This document shows, in pieces, positions 42,709 to 51,264 of a DNA stretch of 64,000 bases. Made by a program: the position numbers and the translations under genes. Location of the stretch: positions 124,001 through 188,000 of the forward strand of contig NZ_JAAHBP010000019.1 in NCBI RefSeq assembly GCF_023184515.1. Reading direction: 5' to 3'. The stretch's first letter is position 1. Every line of letters begins with the position of its first letter. The notes beneath the pieces are model-generated. The model ran no database searches. It was not told where the DNA came from and saw nothing but the letters and a program-made list of their open reading frames with translations. The stretch is from Streptomyces sp. D2-8. Its GTDB lineage: Bacteria; Actinomycetota; Actinomycetes; Streptomycetales; Streptomycetaceae.

Positions 42709-43881
42709 ATGCCCGACCGCGCCCCGCAGCAGGTGGACCGGCAACTGCCCACGGAGGAGGCCCGGGATCTGATCTCGCTCGTCCGCGACATCGCGCAGCA
42801 GGAGATCACACCGAAGGCGGCGGAGGAGGAGGACGCCGGCCGCTTCCCGCGCGAGCTCTTCACCCTCCTCTCGCGCTCCGGCCTGCTCGGCCTGCCGTAC
42901 GACTCCGAGTACGGGGGCGGCGACCAGCCCTACGAGGTCTACCTCCAGGTCCTGGAGGAGCTCGCCGCGGCCCGTCTCACCGTCGGTCTCGGCGTCAGCG
43001 TCCACTCCCTGGCCTCGTACGCGCTCGCCGCGTACGGCACCAAGGAGCAGCAGGTCGAGCACCTGCCCGCGATGCTCGGCGGCGGCCTGCTCGGTGCCTA
43101 CTGCCTCTCCGAGCCGCACTCCGGGTCGGATGCGGCGGCCTTGCGCACCAAGGCCGTGCGGGACGGCGACGGGTGGGTGATCACCGGCACCAAGGCCTGG
43201 ATCACGCACGGCGGGATCGCGGACTTCTACACGGTGATGGCCCGCACCGGCGAGGAGGGACCGCGCGGGATCAGCGCGTTCCTGGTGCCCGGCGACGCGG
43301 AGGGGCTGAGCGCCGCGGTGCCGGAGAAGAAGATGGGCATGAAGGGCTCGCCCACCGCCCAGGTCCACTTCGACGGCGTCCGCGTCCCGGACGCCCGGCG
43401 CATCGGCGAGGAGGGGCAGGGCTTCGCGATCGCCCTGTCGTCGCTCGACTCGGGCCGGCTCGGCATCTCGGCGTGCGCGATCGGCGTGGCGCAGGCCGCG
43501 CTCGACGAGGCGGTGACCTACGCGGCCGAAAGGCGCCAGTTCGGCAAGCCGATCGCCGACTTCCAGGGGCTGCGGTTCATGCTCGCGGACATGGCGACGC
43601 AGATCGAGGCGGGCCGTGCCCTCTACCTCGCGGCGGCGCGGCTGAAGGACGCGGGCCGGCCGTTCGCGAGGCAGGCCGCCATGGCCAAGCTGCACTGCAC
43701 CGACACGGCGATGCGGGTCACCACCGACGCTGTGCAGATCCTCGGCGGCTACGGCTACACCGCCGACTTCCCGGCCGAGCGCTACATGCGCGAGGCCAAG
43801 GTGCTGCAGATCGTGGAGGGCACCAACCAGATCCAGCGGATGGTCATCGCCCGCCATCTCGTGGGTCCAGAGGGACGCTGA
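42709..43881 (+). CDS. Acyl-CoA dehydrogenase
   Basis: A 390-residue FAD enzyme that oxidises acyl-CoA thioesters to enoyl-CoA. Typical segments: LLGAYCLSEPHSGSDAAALR (flavin site), WVITGTKAWITHGGIADFYT, ERRQFGKPIADFQGLRFMLA, QILGGYGYTADFPAERYMRE and IVEGTNQIQRM, where the Glu of the last phrase is the catalytic base. The sequence type is close to short/branched-chain dehydrogenases. ATG 42709 has a GGAGGAG site 9 nt upstream and is preferred to an in-frame ATG-like start at 42682. It overlaps the small convergent gene by 38 bases. Confidence 0.94.
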   Translation: MPDRAPQQVDRQLPTEEARDLISLVRDIAQQEITPKAAEEEDAGRFPRELFTLLSRSGLLGLPYDSEYGGGDQPYEVYLQVLEELAAARLTVGLGVSVHSLASYALAAYGTKEQQVEHLPAMLGGGLLGAYCLSEPHSGSDAAALRTKAVRDGDGWVITGTKAWITHGGIADFYTVMARTGEEGPRGISAFLVPGDAEGLSAAVPEKKMGMKGSPTAQVHFDGVRVPDARRIGEEGQGFAIALSSLDSGRLGISACAIGVAQAALDEAVTYAAERRQFGKPIADFQGLRFMLADMATQIEAGRALYLAAARLKDAGRPFARQAAMAKLHCTDTAMRVTTDAVQILGGYGYTADFPAERYMREAKVLQIVEGTNQIQRMVIARHLVGPEGR

Positions 43882-44092
43882 ACTGGTCGAGGCCCCGCCA
43901 GGGGGCCGCGAGCCGCATCCACTCCGGGTCGTGCCGGCCCGGCAGGGTGCGGCCGCCTTCGGCCCAGGTCCGCATCAAGTCGCGGTAGATCGGCGGGTCC
44001 TGATAGCGGGGCGGAGTCGGCCGAACCGATTCTGCGGGCGGCGGGACGTACAGGAGGCGTTGACGCCCGGTCGCTGAGGAGATGGGGGTCAT
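43844..44092 (-). CDS. Small conserved Streptomyces protein
   Basis: An 82-residue protein with a conserved-looking C-terminal half: PPIYRDLMRTWAEGGRTLPG, then RHDPEWMRLAAPWRG. No TM segment or known domain. I take it as real because its frame shows sensible composition and this sequence next to an acyl-CoA dehydrogenase is familiar from Streptomyces; the overlapping 114-residue frame on the same strand is not. The start is ATG 44092 (TTG 44110 is possible). Confidence 0.6.
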   Translation of the reverse strand: MTPISSATGRQRLLYVPPPAESVRPTPPRYQDPPIYRDLMRTWAEGGRTLPGRHDPEWMRLAAPWRGLDQFSVPLDPRDGGR

Positions 44093-44183
44093 ACCCGGGC
44101 AACGCGGCAAAGCCCGGACAGGTCACCGGATGGTGGAATCGGGCGTTCGTTCAGTGCCGCGCGGCGCACGGCTCCGGGCACAC

Positions 44184-44224
44184 TGAACCGCACCACGGCC
44201 GTCTGTGAGCCGTGGTGCGGTTCA
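44184..44224 (-). terminator. Terminator after the zinc-ribbon-like gene
   Basis: A perfect 16-bp inverted repeat (44184-44199 with 44209-44224, outer bases TGAACCGC/GCGGTTCA) with a 9-base loop, 40 bases beyond the stop of the minus-strand gene ending at 44264. Confidence 0.85.
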
Positions 44225-44263
44225 GCTACGGGAGTGGAGCGAGCGGGCGTGAAGAGCCCGCGC

Positions 44264-44698
44264 TCAGGCCGCCTGGCGGCGCATGACCGGGACCCTGATG
44301 GGGCGCGAGCCCGGGCCCCCGACGTGCGAGAAGGGCTGGGTCCGCCAGTCGAGCCCCTGAGGGAGCGTCAACAGCAGGGCGGTGTCCTGCTCCTGCGGTT
44401 CCGCGGACTCGTCCGCGGGGCGGGCGTCCGTGGCCCTGCGGCCGGTTCCGGCGCAGACCGTCAGTCCGAAGGGGTTCCACGGCGAGGCGCACAGCGCGTG
44501 CTCCGGCAGAACCTCCTCGTCCGCCAGCAGGGCGATGGGCTGCGCGCAGTCCGGGCAGACGACCCGGAACATCTCGAACGTGTCGTAGGCGTCGAGTTCG
44601 TCGTCGAAGGCGTCGGGTTCGACACCCTCCGGCTCGGGCTCGACGACGAGCTGCTGCCGCTTGGGTGCGGTGCGACCAGGGCGCTTAAGACTCTGCAT
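44264..44698 (-). CDS. Conserved protein with Cys-rich (zinc-ribbon-like) centre
   Basis: A 144-residue cytoplasmic protein. A basic N-terminus (MQSLKRPGRTAPKRQQ) is followed by an acidic stretch (EPEPEGVEPDAFDDELDAYD). The centre, MFRVVCPDCAQPIALLADEE and HALCASPWNPFGLTVCAGTG, has a CPDC pair plus two more cysteines that could bind zinc. The function is unknown. ATG 44698 has a GGGGGAG site. Its left neighbour on the opposite strand is an Lrp regulator, 269 bases away. Confidence 0.75.
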   Translation of the reverse strand: MQSLKRPGRTAPKRQQLVVEPEPEGVEPDAFDDELDAYDTFEMFRVVCPDCAQPIALLADEEVLPEHALCASPWNPFGLTVCAGTGRRATDARPADESAEPQEQDTALLLTLPQGLDWRTQPFSHVGGPGSRPIRVPVMRRQAA

Positions 44699-44967
44699 TG
44701 GGTTCTCCCCCTCGGGCTGGGCCGTATCAGGCACTGCGGCCTCGACCACAGCAAGCACTTCCCGTCCCCCTTGGGCGGTAATCACGAGAACATTACGGAG
44801 ACTGTTCGAGGCCTGTGGCGTTCGTCACATGCCCCGCGCAGGTGTCCACTGCGGCGGGTTTGTCCCCCGGACGGCTGACCGTCGGCTTCCGGCCACATCA
44901 CGAACCGGGCATGACCTGGGCTGCTCAGGTATCCGAGGAGATCAACCGCCCTGTAGGTTCTAGCGCC

Positions 44968-45408
44968 ATGGAGGAGCTGGACCGACAGATCGTGCAGCTG
45001 CTCGTCAAGGACGGGCGGATGAGCTACACCGACCTGGGCAAGGCCACGGGGCTGTCCACGTCGGCCGTGCATCAGCGGGTGCGGCGGCTGGAGCAGCGGG
45101 GTGTCATCCGGGGCTATGCCGCGGTCGTCGACCCGGAGGCCGTGGGGCTGCCGATGACGGCGTTCATCTCGGTGAAACCGTTCGATCCGAGTGCGCCGGA
45201 CGACATCGCGGACCGACTGGCCGGCGTGCCCGAGATCGAGGCGTGCCACAGTGTCGCGGGCGACGAGAACTACATCCTCAAGGTGCGGGTCGCCACGCCG
45301 CACGAGCTGGAGGAGCTGCTGGCGCGGCTGCGGTCGCTGGCGGGGGTGTCCACGCGGACGACGGTGGTGTTGTCCACGCCGTACGAGGCGCGGCCGCCGC
45401 GGATCTGA
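44968..45408 (+). CDS. Lrp/AsnC-family transcriptional regulator (second)
   Basis: A 146-residue regulator with the winged HTH MEELDRQIVQLLVKDGRMSY, LGKATGLSTSAVHQRVRRLE and a RAM domain (VGLPMTAFISVKPFDP, EACHSVAGDENYILKVRVAT). The phrase SVAGDENYILKVR is typical for amino-acid-sensing members. A TAGGTT box (44954-44959) ends 8 nt before ATG 44968, so the message may be leaderless. No obvious target gene is adjacent except the amidohydrolase downstream. Confidence 0.92.
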   Translation: MEELDRQIVQLLVKDGRMSYTDLGKATGLSTSAVHQRVRRLEQRGVIRGYAAVVDPEAVGLPMTAFISVKPFDPSAPDDIADRLAGVPEIEACHSVAGDENYILKVRVATPHELEELLARLRSLAGVSTRTTVVLSTPYEARPPRI

Positions 45409-45446
45409 TCGTCGTTCTTCCGGGTGCGGGTCGTCTTCGGTTGTTC

Positions 45447-45465
45447 GCGCAGTTCCCCGCGCCCC
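45447..45465. repeat. Half-copy of the interspersed GCGCAGTTCCCC repeat
   Basis: GCGCAGTTCCCCGCGCCCC here matches the left arm core of the inverted repeat at 35881-35985. It lies between the Lrp regulator and the amidohydrolase, followed by CTTTCGGGGCG, which can form a small hairpin. Confidence 0.65.
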
Positions 45466-45505
45466 CTTTCGGGGCGTCGGCAGCAGGCCTGTGAGACTGT
45501 GCTCC

Positions 45506-47107
45506 ATGAGTGAGTCCAGTGCGCCGCCGAAGACCGTTCTGCTACGCCGCGGCGAGGTCCACAGTCCTGCCGATCCCTTTGCCACCGCGATGGTCGTGGA
45601 GCGGGGGCAGGTGGCGTGGGTCGGATCCGAGGGGGCCGCTGACGCCTTTGCCGACGGGGTGGATGAGGTGGTCGACCTCGACGGGGCGCTGGTGACCCCC
45701 GCCTTCACGGATGCGCATGCGCACACCACTGCCACGGGGCTCGCACGCACCGGCCTCGACCTGTCCGGCGCTCCCTCTCTCGAAGCCGCCCTCGCCCTCG
45801 TGCGGGACTTCGCCGCCGCCCGCCCGGACGACCGGGTCCTGCTCGGGCACGGGTGGGACGCCGCCCGCTGGCCCGGCGGCCGGCCCCCGACGCGGACCGA
45901 GCTCGACGAGGCCACCGGGCACCGGCCCCTCTACCTCAGCCGGATCGACGTCCACTCGGCGGTGGTCACCACGGCCCTGCTCGACCTGGTCCCCGATGTC
46001 ACCCGTGAGGACGGACCGCTCACCGCCGACGCCCATCACGCCGTACGCGCCGCCGCGTTCTCCGCCGTCACGCCGCAGCAGCGCACCGACGCCCAGCGCG
46101 CCGCGCTCGCGCACGCCGTCTCGCTCGGGATCGGCACGCTCCACGAGTGCGCCGGGCCGGAGATCTCCTCCGAGGACGACTTCACCGGCCTGCTGCGCCT
46201 CGCCGGCCAGGAGCCCGGGCCGCGGGTCGTCGGCTACTGGGCCGAGCAGGACGTCGCCAAGGCGCGGGAGCTGGGCGCGATCGGCGCCGCGGGGGATCTC
46301 TTCGTCGACGGCGCCCTCGGCTCGCACACGGCCTGTCTGCACCAGCCGTACGCCGACGCCGGGCACACCGGCATCGCCTACCTGGATGCCGCCGCGGTCG
46401 CGGCGCACGTCGTGGCCTGCACCGAGGAGGGCCTGCAGGCCGGTTTCCACGCCATCGGCGACGCGGCCGTGGACGCCGTGGTGGAGGGCGTGCGCGCCGC
46501 CGCCGGGAAGCTCGGGCTCGACCGGATCCGCGCCGCCCGGCACCGCGTCGAGCACGCCGAGATGCTCACCCCGGAGAGTGTCGCCGCCTTCGCCGAACTC
46601 GGCCTCACCGCCTCGGTGCAGCCCGCCTTCGACGCCCTGTGGGGCGGCGAGGAGGGCATGTACGCGCAGCGCCTGGGCGTGGAGCGGGCCCGGGGCCTGA
46701 ACCCCTTCGCGGCCCTGCTGCGCGCCGGTGTCCCGCTCGCCTTCGGCTCCGACAGCCCGGTCACCCCGCTCGACCCGTGGGGCGCGGTCCGGGCCGCCGC
46801 CTTCCACCGCACGCCGGAGCACCGTGTCTCGGTGCGCGCCGCGTTCACGGCGCACACGCGCGGCGGCTGGCGGGCCGTCGGACGGGACGACGCGGGCGTT
46901 CTGGTCCCGGGCGCCCCCGCCGACTACGCCGTCTGGCGCACCGGCGAACTCGTCGTCCAGGCCCCGGACGACCGCGTCGCCCGCTGGTCGACGGATCCCC
47001 GCTCCGGCACCCCGGGCCTGCCCGACCTCACTCCGGGCCGCGACCTGCCCGTCTGTCTGCGCACCGTGGTGGGCGGACGCACGGTCTTCGTACGGCCGGG
47101 CGAGTGA
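45506..47107 (+). CDS. YtcJ-like metal-dependent amidohydrolase
   Basis: A 533-residue enzyme of the amidohydrolase_3 (YtcJ) type. Metal-binding motif TPAFTDAHAHTTATG (HxH) lies near residue 70. GSHTACLHQPYADAG, FHAIGDAAVDAVVEG, RHRVEHAEMLTPES and LAFGSDSPVTPLDPW (late Asp) follow in the family order. It would hydrolyse an amide or related bond; the substrate is unknown. A GAGACT box ends 7 nt before ATG 45506, consistent with a leaderless message. A hairpin follows the stop. Confidence 0.88.
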   Translation: MSESSAPPKTVLLRRGEVHSPADPFATAMVVERGQVAWVGSEGAADAFADGVDEVVDLDGALVTPAFTDAHAHTTATGLARTGLDLSGAPSLEAALALVRDFAAARPDDRVLLGHGWDAARWPGGRPPTRTELDEATGHRPLYLSRIDVHSAVVTTALLDLVPDVTREDGPLTADAHHAVRAAAFSAVTPQQRTDAQRAALAHAVSLGIGTLHECAGPEISSEDDFTGLLRLAGQEPGPRVVGYWAEQDVAKARELGAIGAAGDLFVDGALGSHTACLHQPYADAGHTGIAYLDAAAVAAHVVACTEEGLQAGFHAIGDAAVDAVVEGVRAAAGKLGLDRIRAARHRVEHAEMLTPESVAAFAELGLTASVQPAFDALWGGEEGMYAQRLGVERARGLNPFAALLRAGVPLAFGSDSPVTPLDPWGAVRAAAFHRTPEHRVSVRAAFTAHTRGGWRAVGRDDAGVLVPGAPADYAVWRTGELVVQAPDDRVARWSTDPRSGTPGLPDLTPGRDLPVCLRTVVGGRTVFVRPGE

Positions 47108-47641
47108 TCTACGGGGGTGGCGCACATGAAGTCGTGCGCCGCGCCCCCGGCGCGCGACCTGCGCATCCTCTGCCCTGACCAGGGCTTTGCCGCGAGATGC
47201 GCAGGTCAAACGGCTATTGACAGGCGGCCGCAGGAGGCCGGTAGGTTCGGCCGAGTCCACCACCGGACGCCCGACCGGGGAATGTCCGAGCACTCGCCGC
47301 GGCGCCGCCGGGTCAGGGACGGTGTGCCGCACCGGGGCACCGCCACTGGGAGCCAGGCTCAGGCCGACGCTGCGCCGAGGGAACGTTCCGGCCGGTCGGG
47401 GAGGTGTGACCCGGGTGGGGCCCGCGCGCTCAGTAGACAACGGCTTTCGGTCGATCCGCAGCCAGCGGATCCCAGGTCGGCCCGAAGGGCGCCGGGCCCC
47501 CATCCGCCGTACACGCGCACCCGGAGGCGCGCCCTTGCCCGGGCCGCGCGGATTCGACACCACGATTCGAACGCCCTGTCACGTCATCGCAGGCCGGGCC
47601 CACTATGGTGGACCTCTGCGTATGGACATGAAGGGGCAGCA
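47108..47641 (+). other. Long upstream region of the ppm gene
   Basis: These 534 bases hold no convincing protein gene. They begin with a hairpin ACCTGCGCATC / GATGCGCAGGT (47157-47167 with 47196-47206), a likely terminator for the amidohydrolase. A promoter follows with TTGACA (47217-47222) and TAGGTT about 18-19 bases on, which would give a leader near 390 nt. A GGAACGTTCC palindrome lies near 47380, and a TATGGT box near 47605 offers a closer promoter. Confidence 0.5.
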
Positions 47642-48445
47642 GTGAATGACGGCGACGGAACCCTCGCGGGAGAAGCCCAGGTGAGGAAGTTCGGCCCGCT
47701 CGGCACGGCCTTGGTGATCATTCCGACCTACAACGAGGCGGAGAACATCAAGGGCATCGTCGGCCGGGTACGCAAGGCCGTCCCCGAGGCGCACGTGCTC
47801 GTGGCAGACGACAACAGCCCGGACGGCACGGGCAAGCTGGCCGACGAGCTGACCGTCGACGACGACCACGTCCACGTGCTGCACCGCAAGGGCAAGGAGG
47901 GCCTGGGCGCCGCCTACCTCGCGGGCTTCCGCTGGGGCCTGGAGCACGACTACGGCGTGCTGATCGAGATGGACGCCGACGGCTCCCACCAGCCCGAGGA
48001 ACTGCCCCGTCTGCTCACCGCCCTGAAGAACGCCGACCTGGTGCTGGGCTCGCGCTGGGTACCGGGCGGCCGGGTGGTGAACTGGCCGAAGTCCCGCGAG
48101 ATGATCTCCCGGGGCGGCAGCCTCTACTCCCGGCTGGCGCTCGACCTGCCGCTGCGCGACATCACCGGCGGCTACCGTGCCTTCCGCCGCGAGACCCTGG
48201 AGGGCCTCGGCCTCGACGAGGTCGCCTCCCAGGGCTACTGCTTCCAGGTCGATCTCGCCCGCCGCGCGGTCAGGGCCGGCTACCACGTGGTCGAGGTGCC
48301 CATCACGTTCGTCGAGCGCGAACTCGGTGACTCCAAGATGAGCCGCGACATCCTGGTCGAGGCGCTGTGGCGCGTCACGGCGTGGGGCGTGGGGGAGCGG
48401 GTCGGCAAGGTCACGGGGCGCGGCGACAAGCCCTCGAAGCCGTAG
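47642..48445 (+). CDS. ppm1: Polyprenol monophosphomannose synthase
   Basis: A 267-residue GT2 glycosyltransferase that moves mannose from GDP-mannose to polyprenyl phosphate. In Streptomyces the product feeds protein O-mannosylation. The nucleotide-binding start is ALVIIPTYNEAENIKGIVGR; VADDNSPDGTGKLAD and LIEMDADGSHQPEELPRLL carry the DxD-type acidic residues; GSRWVPGG, GGYRAFRRETLEGL and SKMSRDI complete the family pattern. No TM or fused acyltransferase domain is present. GTG 47642 has an AAGGGG site. Confidence 0.93.
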   Translation: MNDGDGTLAGEAQVRKFGPLGTALVIIPTYNEAENIKGIVGRVRKAVPEAHVLVADDNSPDGTGKLADELTVDDDHVHVLHRKGKEGLGAAYLAGFRWGLEHDYGVLIEMDADGSHQPEELPRLLTALKNADLVLGSRWVPGGRVVNWPKSREMISRGGSLYSRLALDLPLRDITGGYRAFRRETLEGLGLDEVASQGYCFQVDLARRAVRAGYHVVEVPITFVERELGDSKMSRDILVEALWRVTAWGVGERVGKVTGRGDKPSKP

Positions 48446-48533
48446 GCGCACGCCGCTGTCGAGGCGGCCGCTCACAGAAACAGCTGATGGTGGCCTTATC
48501 CCGTGCTGAGCCGGGGCCAGGCACACTGGAGGC

Positions 48534-49109
48534 ATGACGACTGGCGCTCAGACTCCCCTGCCTCCTGCCCGGCCCCGGCGCTCCCGGCTGCGTACGTTTC
48601 TGCCGCTGGGTTTCGCCGCGTGGCTCGTGCTGGAGATCTGGCTGCTCACGCTGGTCGCGGGGGCGACCAGCGGGCTGGTGGTCTTCCTCGTCCTGCTGGC
48701 GGGTCTCGTCCTCGGCTCGGTCGTCATCAAGCGGGTCGGCCGGCGGGCCTTCCGCAAGCTCTCCGAGGCGCTGCAACAGCAGCAGAGCGGTGTGATGCCC
48801 GACGCGGCCCGGCCAGACAGCGAGGGCAACGGCCTGATGATGCTGGGCGGTCTGCTCCTGATGATCCCCGGACTGGTGTCGGACGCGGTGGGCCTGCTCC
48901 TGCTGCTGCCGCCGGTCCAGAAGGTCGTGAGCCGCTCGGCGGAGCGCACCTTCGAGCGCAAGCTCCGGGAGGCCCGCCCGGGCACCCTGGGGGGCGCCTT
49001 CCAGCAGGCCCGTATGCACCAGCCCGACGGCAAGGTCGTCCAGGGCGAGGTCATCAGGGACGAGCCGGGGGACGCCCCGCAGCCGCCCCGTCCGCCGCTC
49101 ACGCACTGA
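48534..49109 (+). CDS. fxsA: FxsA-family membrane protein
   Basis: A 191-residue inner-membrane protein of the FxsA type (FxsA suppresses phage F exclusion in E. coli). Three to four TM helices: LPLGFAAWLVLEIWLLTLVA, LVVFLVLLAGLVLGSVVI, LMMLGGLLLMIPGLVSDAVG and GLLLLLPPVQKVV. The last phrase, GGLLLMIPGLVSDAVGLLLL, is the family signature. The C-terminal tail is hydrophilic. GGAGG is very close to ATG 48534, so initiation may be weak or leaderless. A strong convergent terminator follows. Confidence 0.9.
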   Translation: MTTGAQTPLPPARPRRSRLRTFLPLGFAAWLVLEIWLLTLVAGATSGLVVFLVLLAGLVLGSVVIKRVGRRAFRKLSEALQQQQSGVMPDAARPDSEGNGLMMLGGLLLMIPGLVSDAVGLLLLLPPVQKVVSRSAERTFERKLREARPGTLGGAFQQARMHQPDGKVVQGEVIRDEPGDAPQPPRPPLTH

Positions 49110-49146
49110 GCCGTTCCGGGCACCCGCTCCCGGGCACCGGACACGC

Positions 49147-49193
49147 AGAAGACCGGGGGCGCCGTACATGTCGTACGGCGCCCCCGGTCTTCT
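49147..49193. terminator. Bidirectional terminator between fxsA and rbpA
   Basis: A perfect 21-bp inverted repeat (49147-49167 with 49173-49193, outer bases AGAAGACC/GGTCTTCT) with a 5-base loop. A-rich and T-rich ends suit termination on both strands. Confidence 0.9.
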
Positions 49194-49227
49194 GATGCGC
49201 TGTTACTTCGGCCAGGCCCTTGCGGGA

Positions 49228-49602
49228 CTATGCCGACTTGCGGCTGTCGCGGGGATGAACAGCGATGTTCATCGCACCGGAGCGCAGAACCGCCAGGCGC
49301 TCCTCGAGGACCTCTTCGAGTTCCTCACGGGTGCGCCGCTCCATCAGCATGTCCCAATGCGTACGCGCGGGCTTGCCCTTTTTCTCTTCAGGGACATCGC
49401 CGTCGACGAGGAGTGCCTGGGCCCCACAGACCTTGCACTCCCACTCCGGCGGGATCTCCGCCTCGACCGAGAAGGGCATCTCGAAGCGGTGCCCCTTCTC
49501 GCATGCGTACTCCACGGCCTGGCGCGGGGCCAGGTCGATACCGCGGTCCGTCTCGTAGCTGGTCACCACGAGGCGCGTGCCGCGAAGAGCTCGCTCACTC
49601 AT
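49228..49602 (-). CDS. rbpA: RNA polymerase-binding protein RbpA
   Basis: RbpA (124 residues) binds the principal sigma factor and core RNA polymerase and stimulates transcription in actinobacteria. It is recognised by MSERALRGTRLVVTSYETDR, the zinc/core domain VEYACEKGHRFEMPFSVEAE with WECKVCGAQALL, and the sigma-interaction domain HWDMLMERRTREELEEVLEE. ATG 49602 has a GGGAGG site. A SigR-type promoter lies about 60 bases upstream, matching the thiol-stress control reported in S. coelicolor. Confidence 0.97.
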   Translation of the reverse strand: MSERALRGTRLVVTSYETDRGIDLAPRQAVEYACEKGHRFEMPFSVEAEIPPEWECKVCGAQALLVDGDVPEEKKGKPARTHWDMLMERRTREELEEVLEERLAVLRSGAMNIAVHPRDSRKSA

Positions 49603-49663
49603 GAATCGTGCCTCCCGGGCTTGTCGCCCACAGGACAGGTGTCGCTGTCGTCGTCATCCGGTC

Positions 49664-49690
49664 AACGTCCGGTCGGCGGTAAAGATTCCC
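49664..49690 (-). promoter_or_regulatory. SigR-type promoter of rbpA
   Basis: On the minus strand GGGAAT (49690-49685) is separated by exactly 18 bases from GTT (49666-49664), the SigR (sigma-R) pattern GGAAT-N18-GTT used in thiol oxidative stress. The start would be near 49657, giving a leader of about 55 nt. Further upstream, TATATC/TATCAG boxes near 49770 may form a housekeeping promoter. Confidence 0.85.
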
Positions 49691-49868
49691 GTTCCGAGTC
49701 CCGTTCCGGGTCGTGCGTCGCCGTCGTAGCCGCCCTTGTTGTACCCACCAGCGCCCGGTTTGTCACATCTGATAGCAGATATAACCCAGCGTTTCGGCAT
49801 CTTTGACGCGCAGTAACGGTACGCCTGGCAGGCCAAACGCGTACACTACAGCCCTTTCGCTCTGAGTG

Positions 49869-51215
49869 CTAAATCCTGTCAGGAACCGGATTCCCCGCTT
49901 CGCCGATCGCACGCCGCACCGGAACCCGTGCGAGCAGGGCGAAACCGAGAACGAAGAAGACCACCAGCGAGATGATCGCGTCCCGGTAGCTCCCCGTCAG
50001 CTGGTAGGTGACCCCGAACAGCAGCGGCCCGAGCCAGCTCATGCCGCGGTCGCTCATCTCGTACGCCGAGAAGTATTCGGCCTCCCTGCCCGGCGGGATC
50101 AGATGGGAGAACAGGGACCGGGACAGCGCCTGGCTGCCACCGAGGACCAGGCCGATCCCGGCGGCCAGGACGAAGAACCACACCGGGGCCCCGGCCGGCA
50201 GGAAGTACCCGGCCGCCAGCGTCACCGTCCACGCGACCAGCGAGCCGAGGATCGTGCGCTTGGCCCCGTACACCCGGGCCAGCCGGCCCATGGTCAGCGC
50301 GCCCGCCACCGCCAGCACCTGCACCAGCAGCACGGCGCCGATGAGGGTGGACTGCCCGAGGCCGAGCTCCTCGGAGCCGTAGACGGAGGCCTGGGTGATC
50401 ACCGTCTGGATGCCGTCGTTGTAGACGAGATAGGCGAGCAGGAAGGCCAGCGTCAGCGGATGGCGGCGCATGTCGCGGACGGTCGCCGCGAGCTGCCGGA
50501 AGCCCGGGAGGGCCGCCTCTTCACCCGCGGTCCTGCGATCGCGCAGCCGCCGCAGCGGGATGAGGGCGAACGCGCCCCACCACAGGCCGGCCGACGCGAG
50601 ACAGATGCGGACGGCCGCGCTCTCGGAGAGGCCGAAGCTGTCGTGCCCGGTGTAGAGGACCAGGTTGGCGACGAGGACCAGCGAGCCCGCCGCGTAGCCG
50701 AAGGCCCAGCCCCGGGAGGAGACCGCGTCCCGCTGCTCGGGCGGGGCGATCTGCGGCAGGTAGGAGTTGTAGAGCATCATCGCCACGGACTGCGCGGCGT
50801 TCGCGACGACCAGGAGGGCACCGCCCAGCAGGTAGCGGTCGCCGTCCAGGAAGAACATGGCCGCCGTGGCGGTGGCCCCGGTGTAGGCGGCGGCCGCGAG
50901 GAGGGGCTTCTTGCGGCCGGTGCGGTCGGCGGCGGCGCCCACCAGGGGCATCACCAGCACGGCCACGATCACCGACAGGGACACCGAGTAGGCGAAGAAG
51001 GACCCGGCGCGCACCGGGATGCCGAGGGGGTGGACATACCCGTCGGCGTCCGCCGCCGACTTGGCGACCGAGGTCAGATAGGGACCCAGGAACACGGTGA
51101 GCACGCTCGTCGAGTAGACGGAGCAGGCCCAGTCGTAGACGTACCAGCCGCGCTGCTCGCGCCTCAGCTCCGCGGCCCCGTCGGCCGGCGGTGTCCGCAC
51201 GGTGTCGTTGCCCAC
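49869..51215 (-). CDS. UMF1-type MFS transporter
   Basis: A 448-residue, about 12-TM protein. The N-terminus REQRGWYVYDWACSVYSTSV is typical of the UMF1/Atg22-like MFS branch, as are MLYNSYLPQIAPPEQRDAVS, SRGWAFGYAAGSLVLVANL and YNDGIQTVITQASVYGSEEL. PPGREAEYFSAYEMSDRGMS follows near residue 380. Substrate unknown; amino acid efflux is suggested for Atg22. GTG 51215 is used. It shares the strand with GDPD, whose stop is 49 bases upstream. Confidence 0.87.
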   Translation of the reverse strand: MGNDTVRTPPADGAAELRREQRGWYVYDWACSVYSTSVLTVFLGPYLTSVAKSAADADGYVHPLGIPVRAGSFFAYSVSLSVIVAVLVMPLVGAAADRTGRKKPLLAAAAYTGATATAAMFFLDGDRYLLGGALLVVANAAQSVAMMLYNSYLPQIAPPEQRDAVSSRGWAFGYAAGSLVLVANLVLYTGHDSFGLSESAAVRICLASAGLWWGAFALIPLRRLRDRRTAGEEAALPGFRQLAATVRDMRRHPLTLAFLLAYLVYNDGIQTVITQASVYGSEELGLGQSTLIGAVLLVQVLAVAGALTMGRLARVYGAKRTILGSLVAWTVTLAAGYFLPAGAPVWFFVLAAGIGLVLGGSQALSRSLFSHLIPPGREAEYFSAYEMSDRGMSWLGPLLFGVTYQLTGSYRDAIISLVVFFVLGFALLARVPVRRAIGEAGNPVPDRI

Positions 51216-51264
51216 CCGTGCCCTCGCTTCCCCGTGAACGCGCAGCGGGGACGGGCCCGGGGTC

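Noticed and set aside
43782..44126. 114-codon minus-strand frame overlapping the small gene at 43844-44092
   Set aside because: It runs further into the acyl-CoA dehydrogenase as antisense, and the other frame has more protein-like composition and a familiar sequence.
47330..47400. Cobalamin-riboswitch-like words CGCCACTGGG and GGAGCCAGG
   Set aside because: The B12-box and the other conserved helices are missing, and the downstream gene has no link to cobalamin.
45542..47563. 673-codon minus-strand frame opposite the amidohydrolase
   Set aside because: It is antisense to a gene with complete amidohydrolase motifs, and the translation has no recognisable features.
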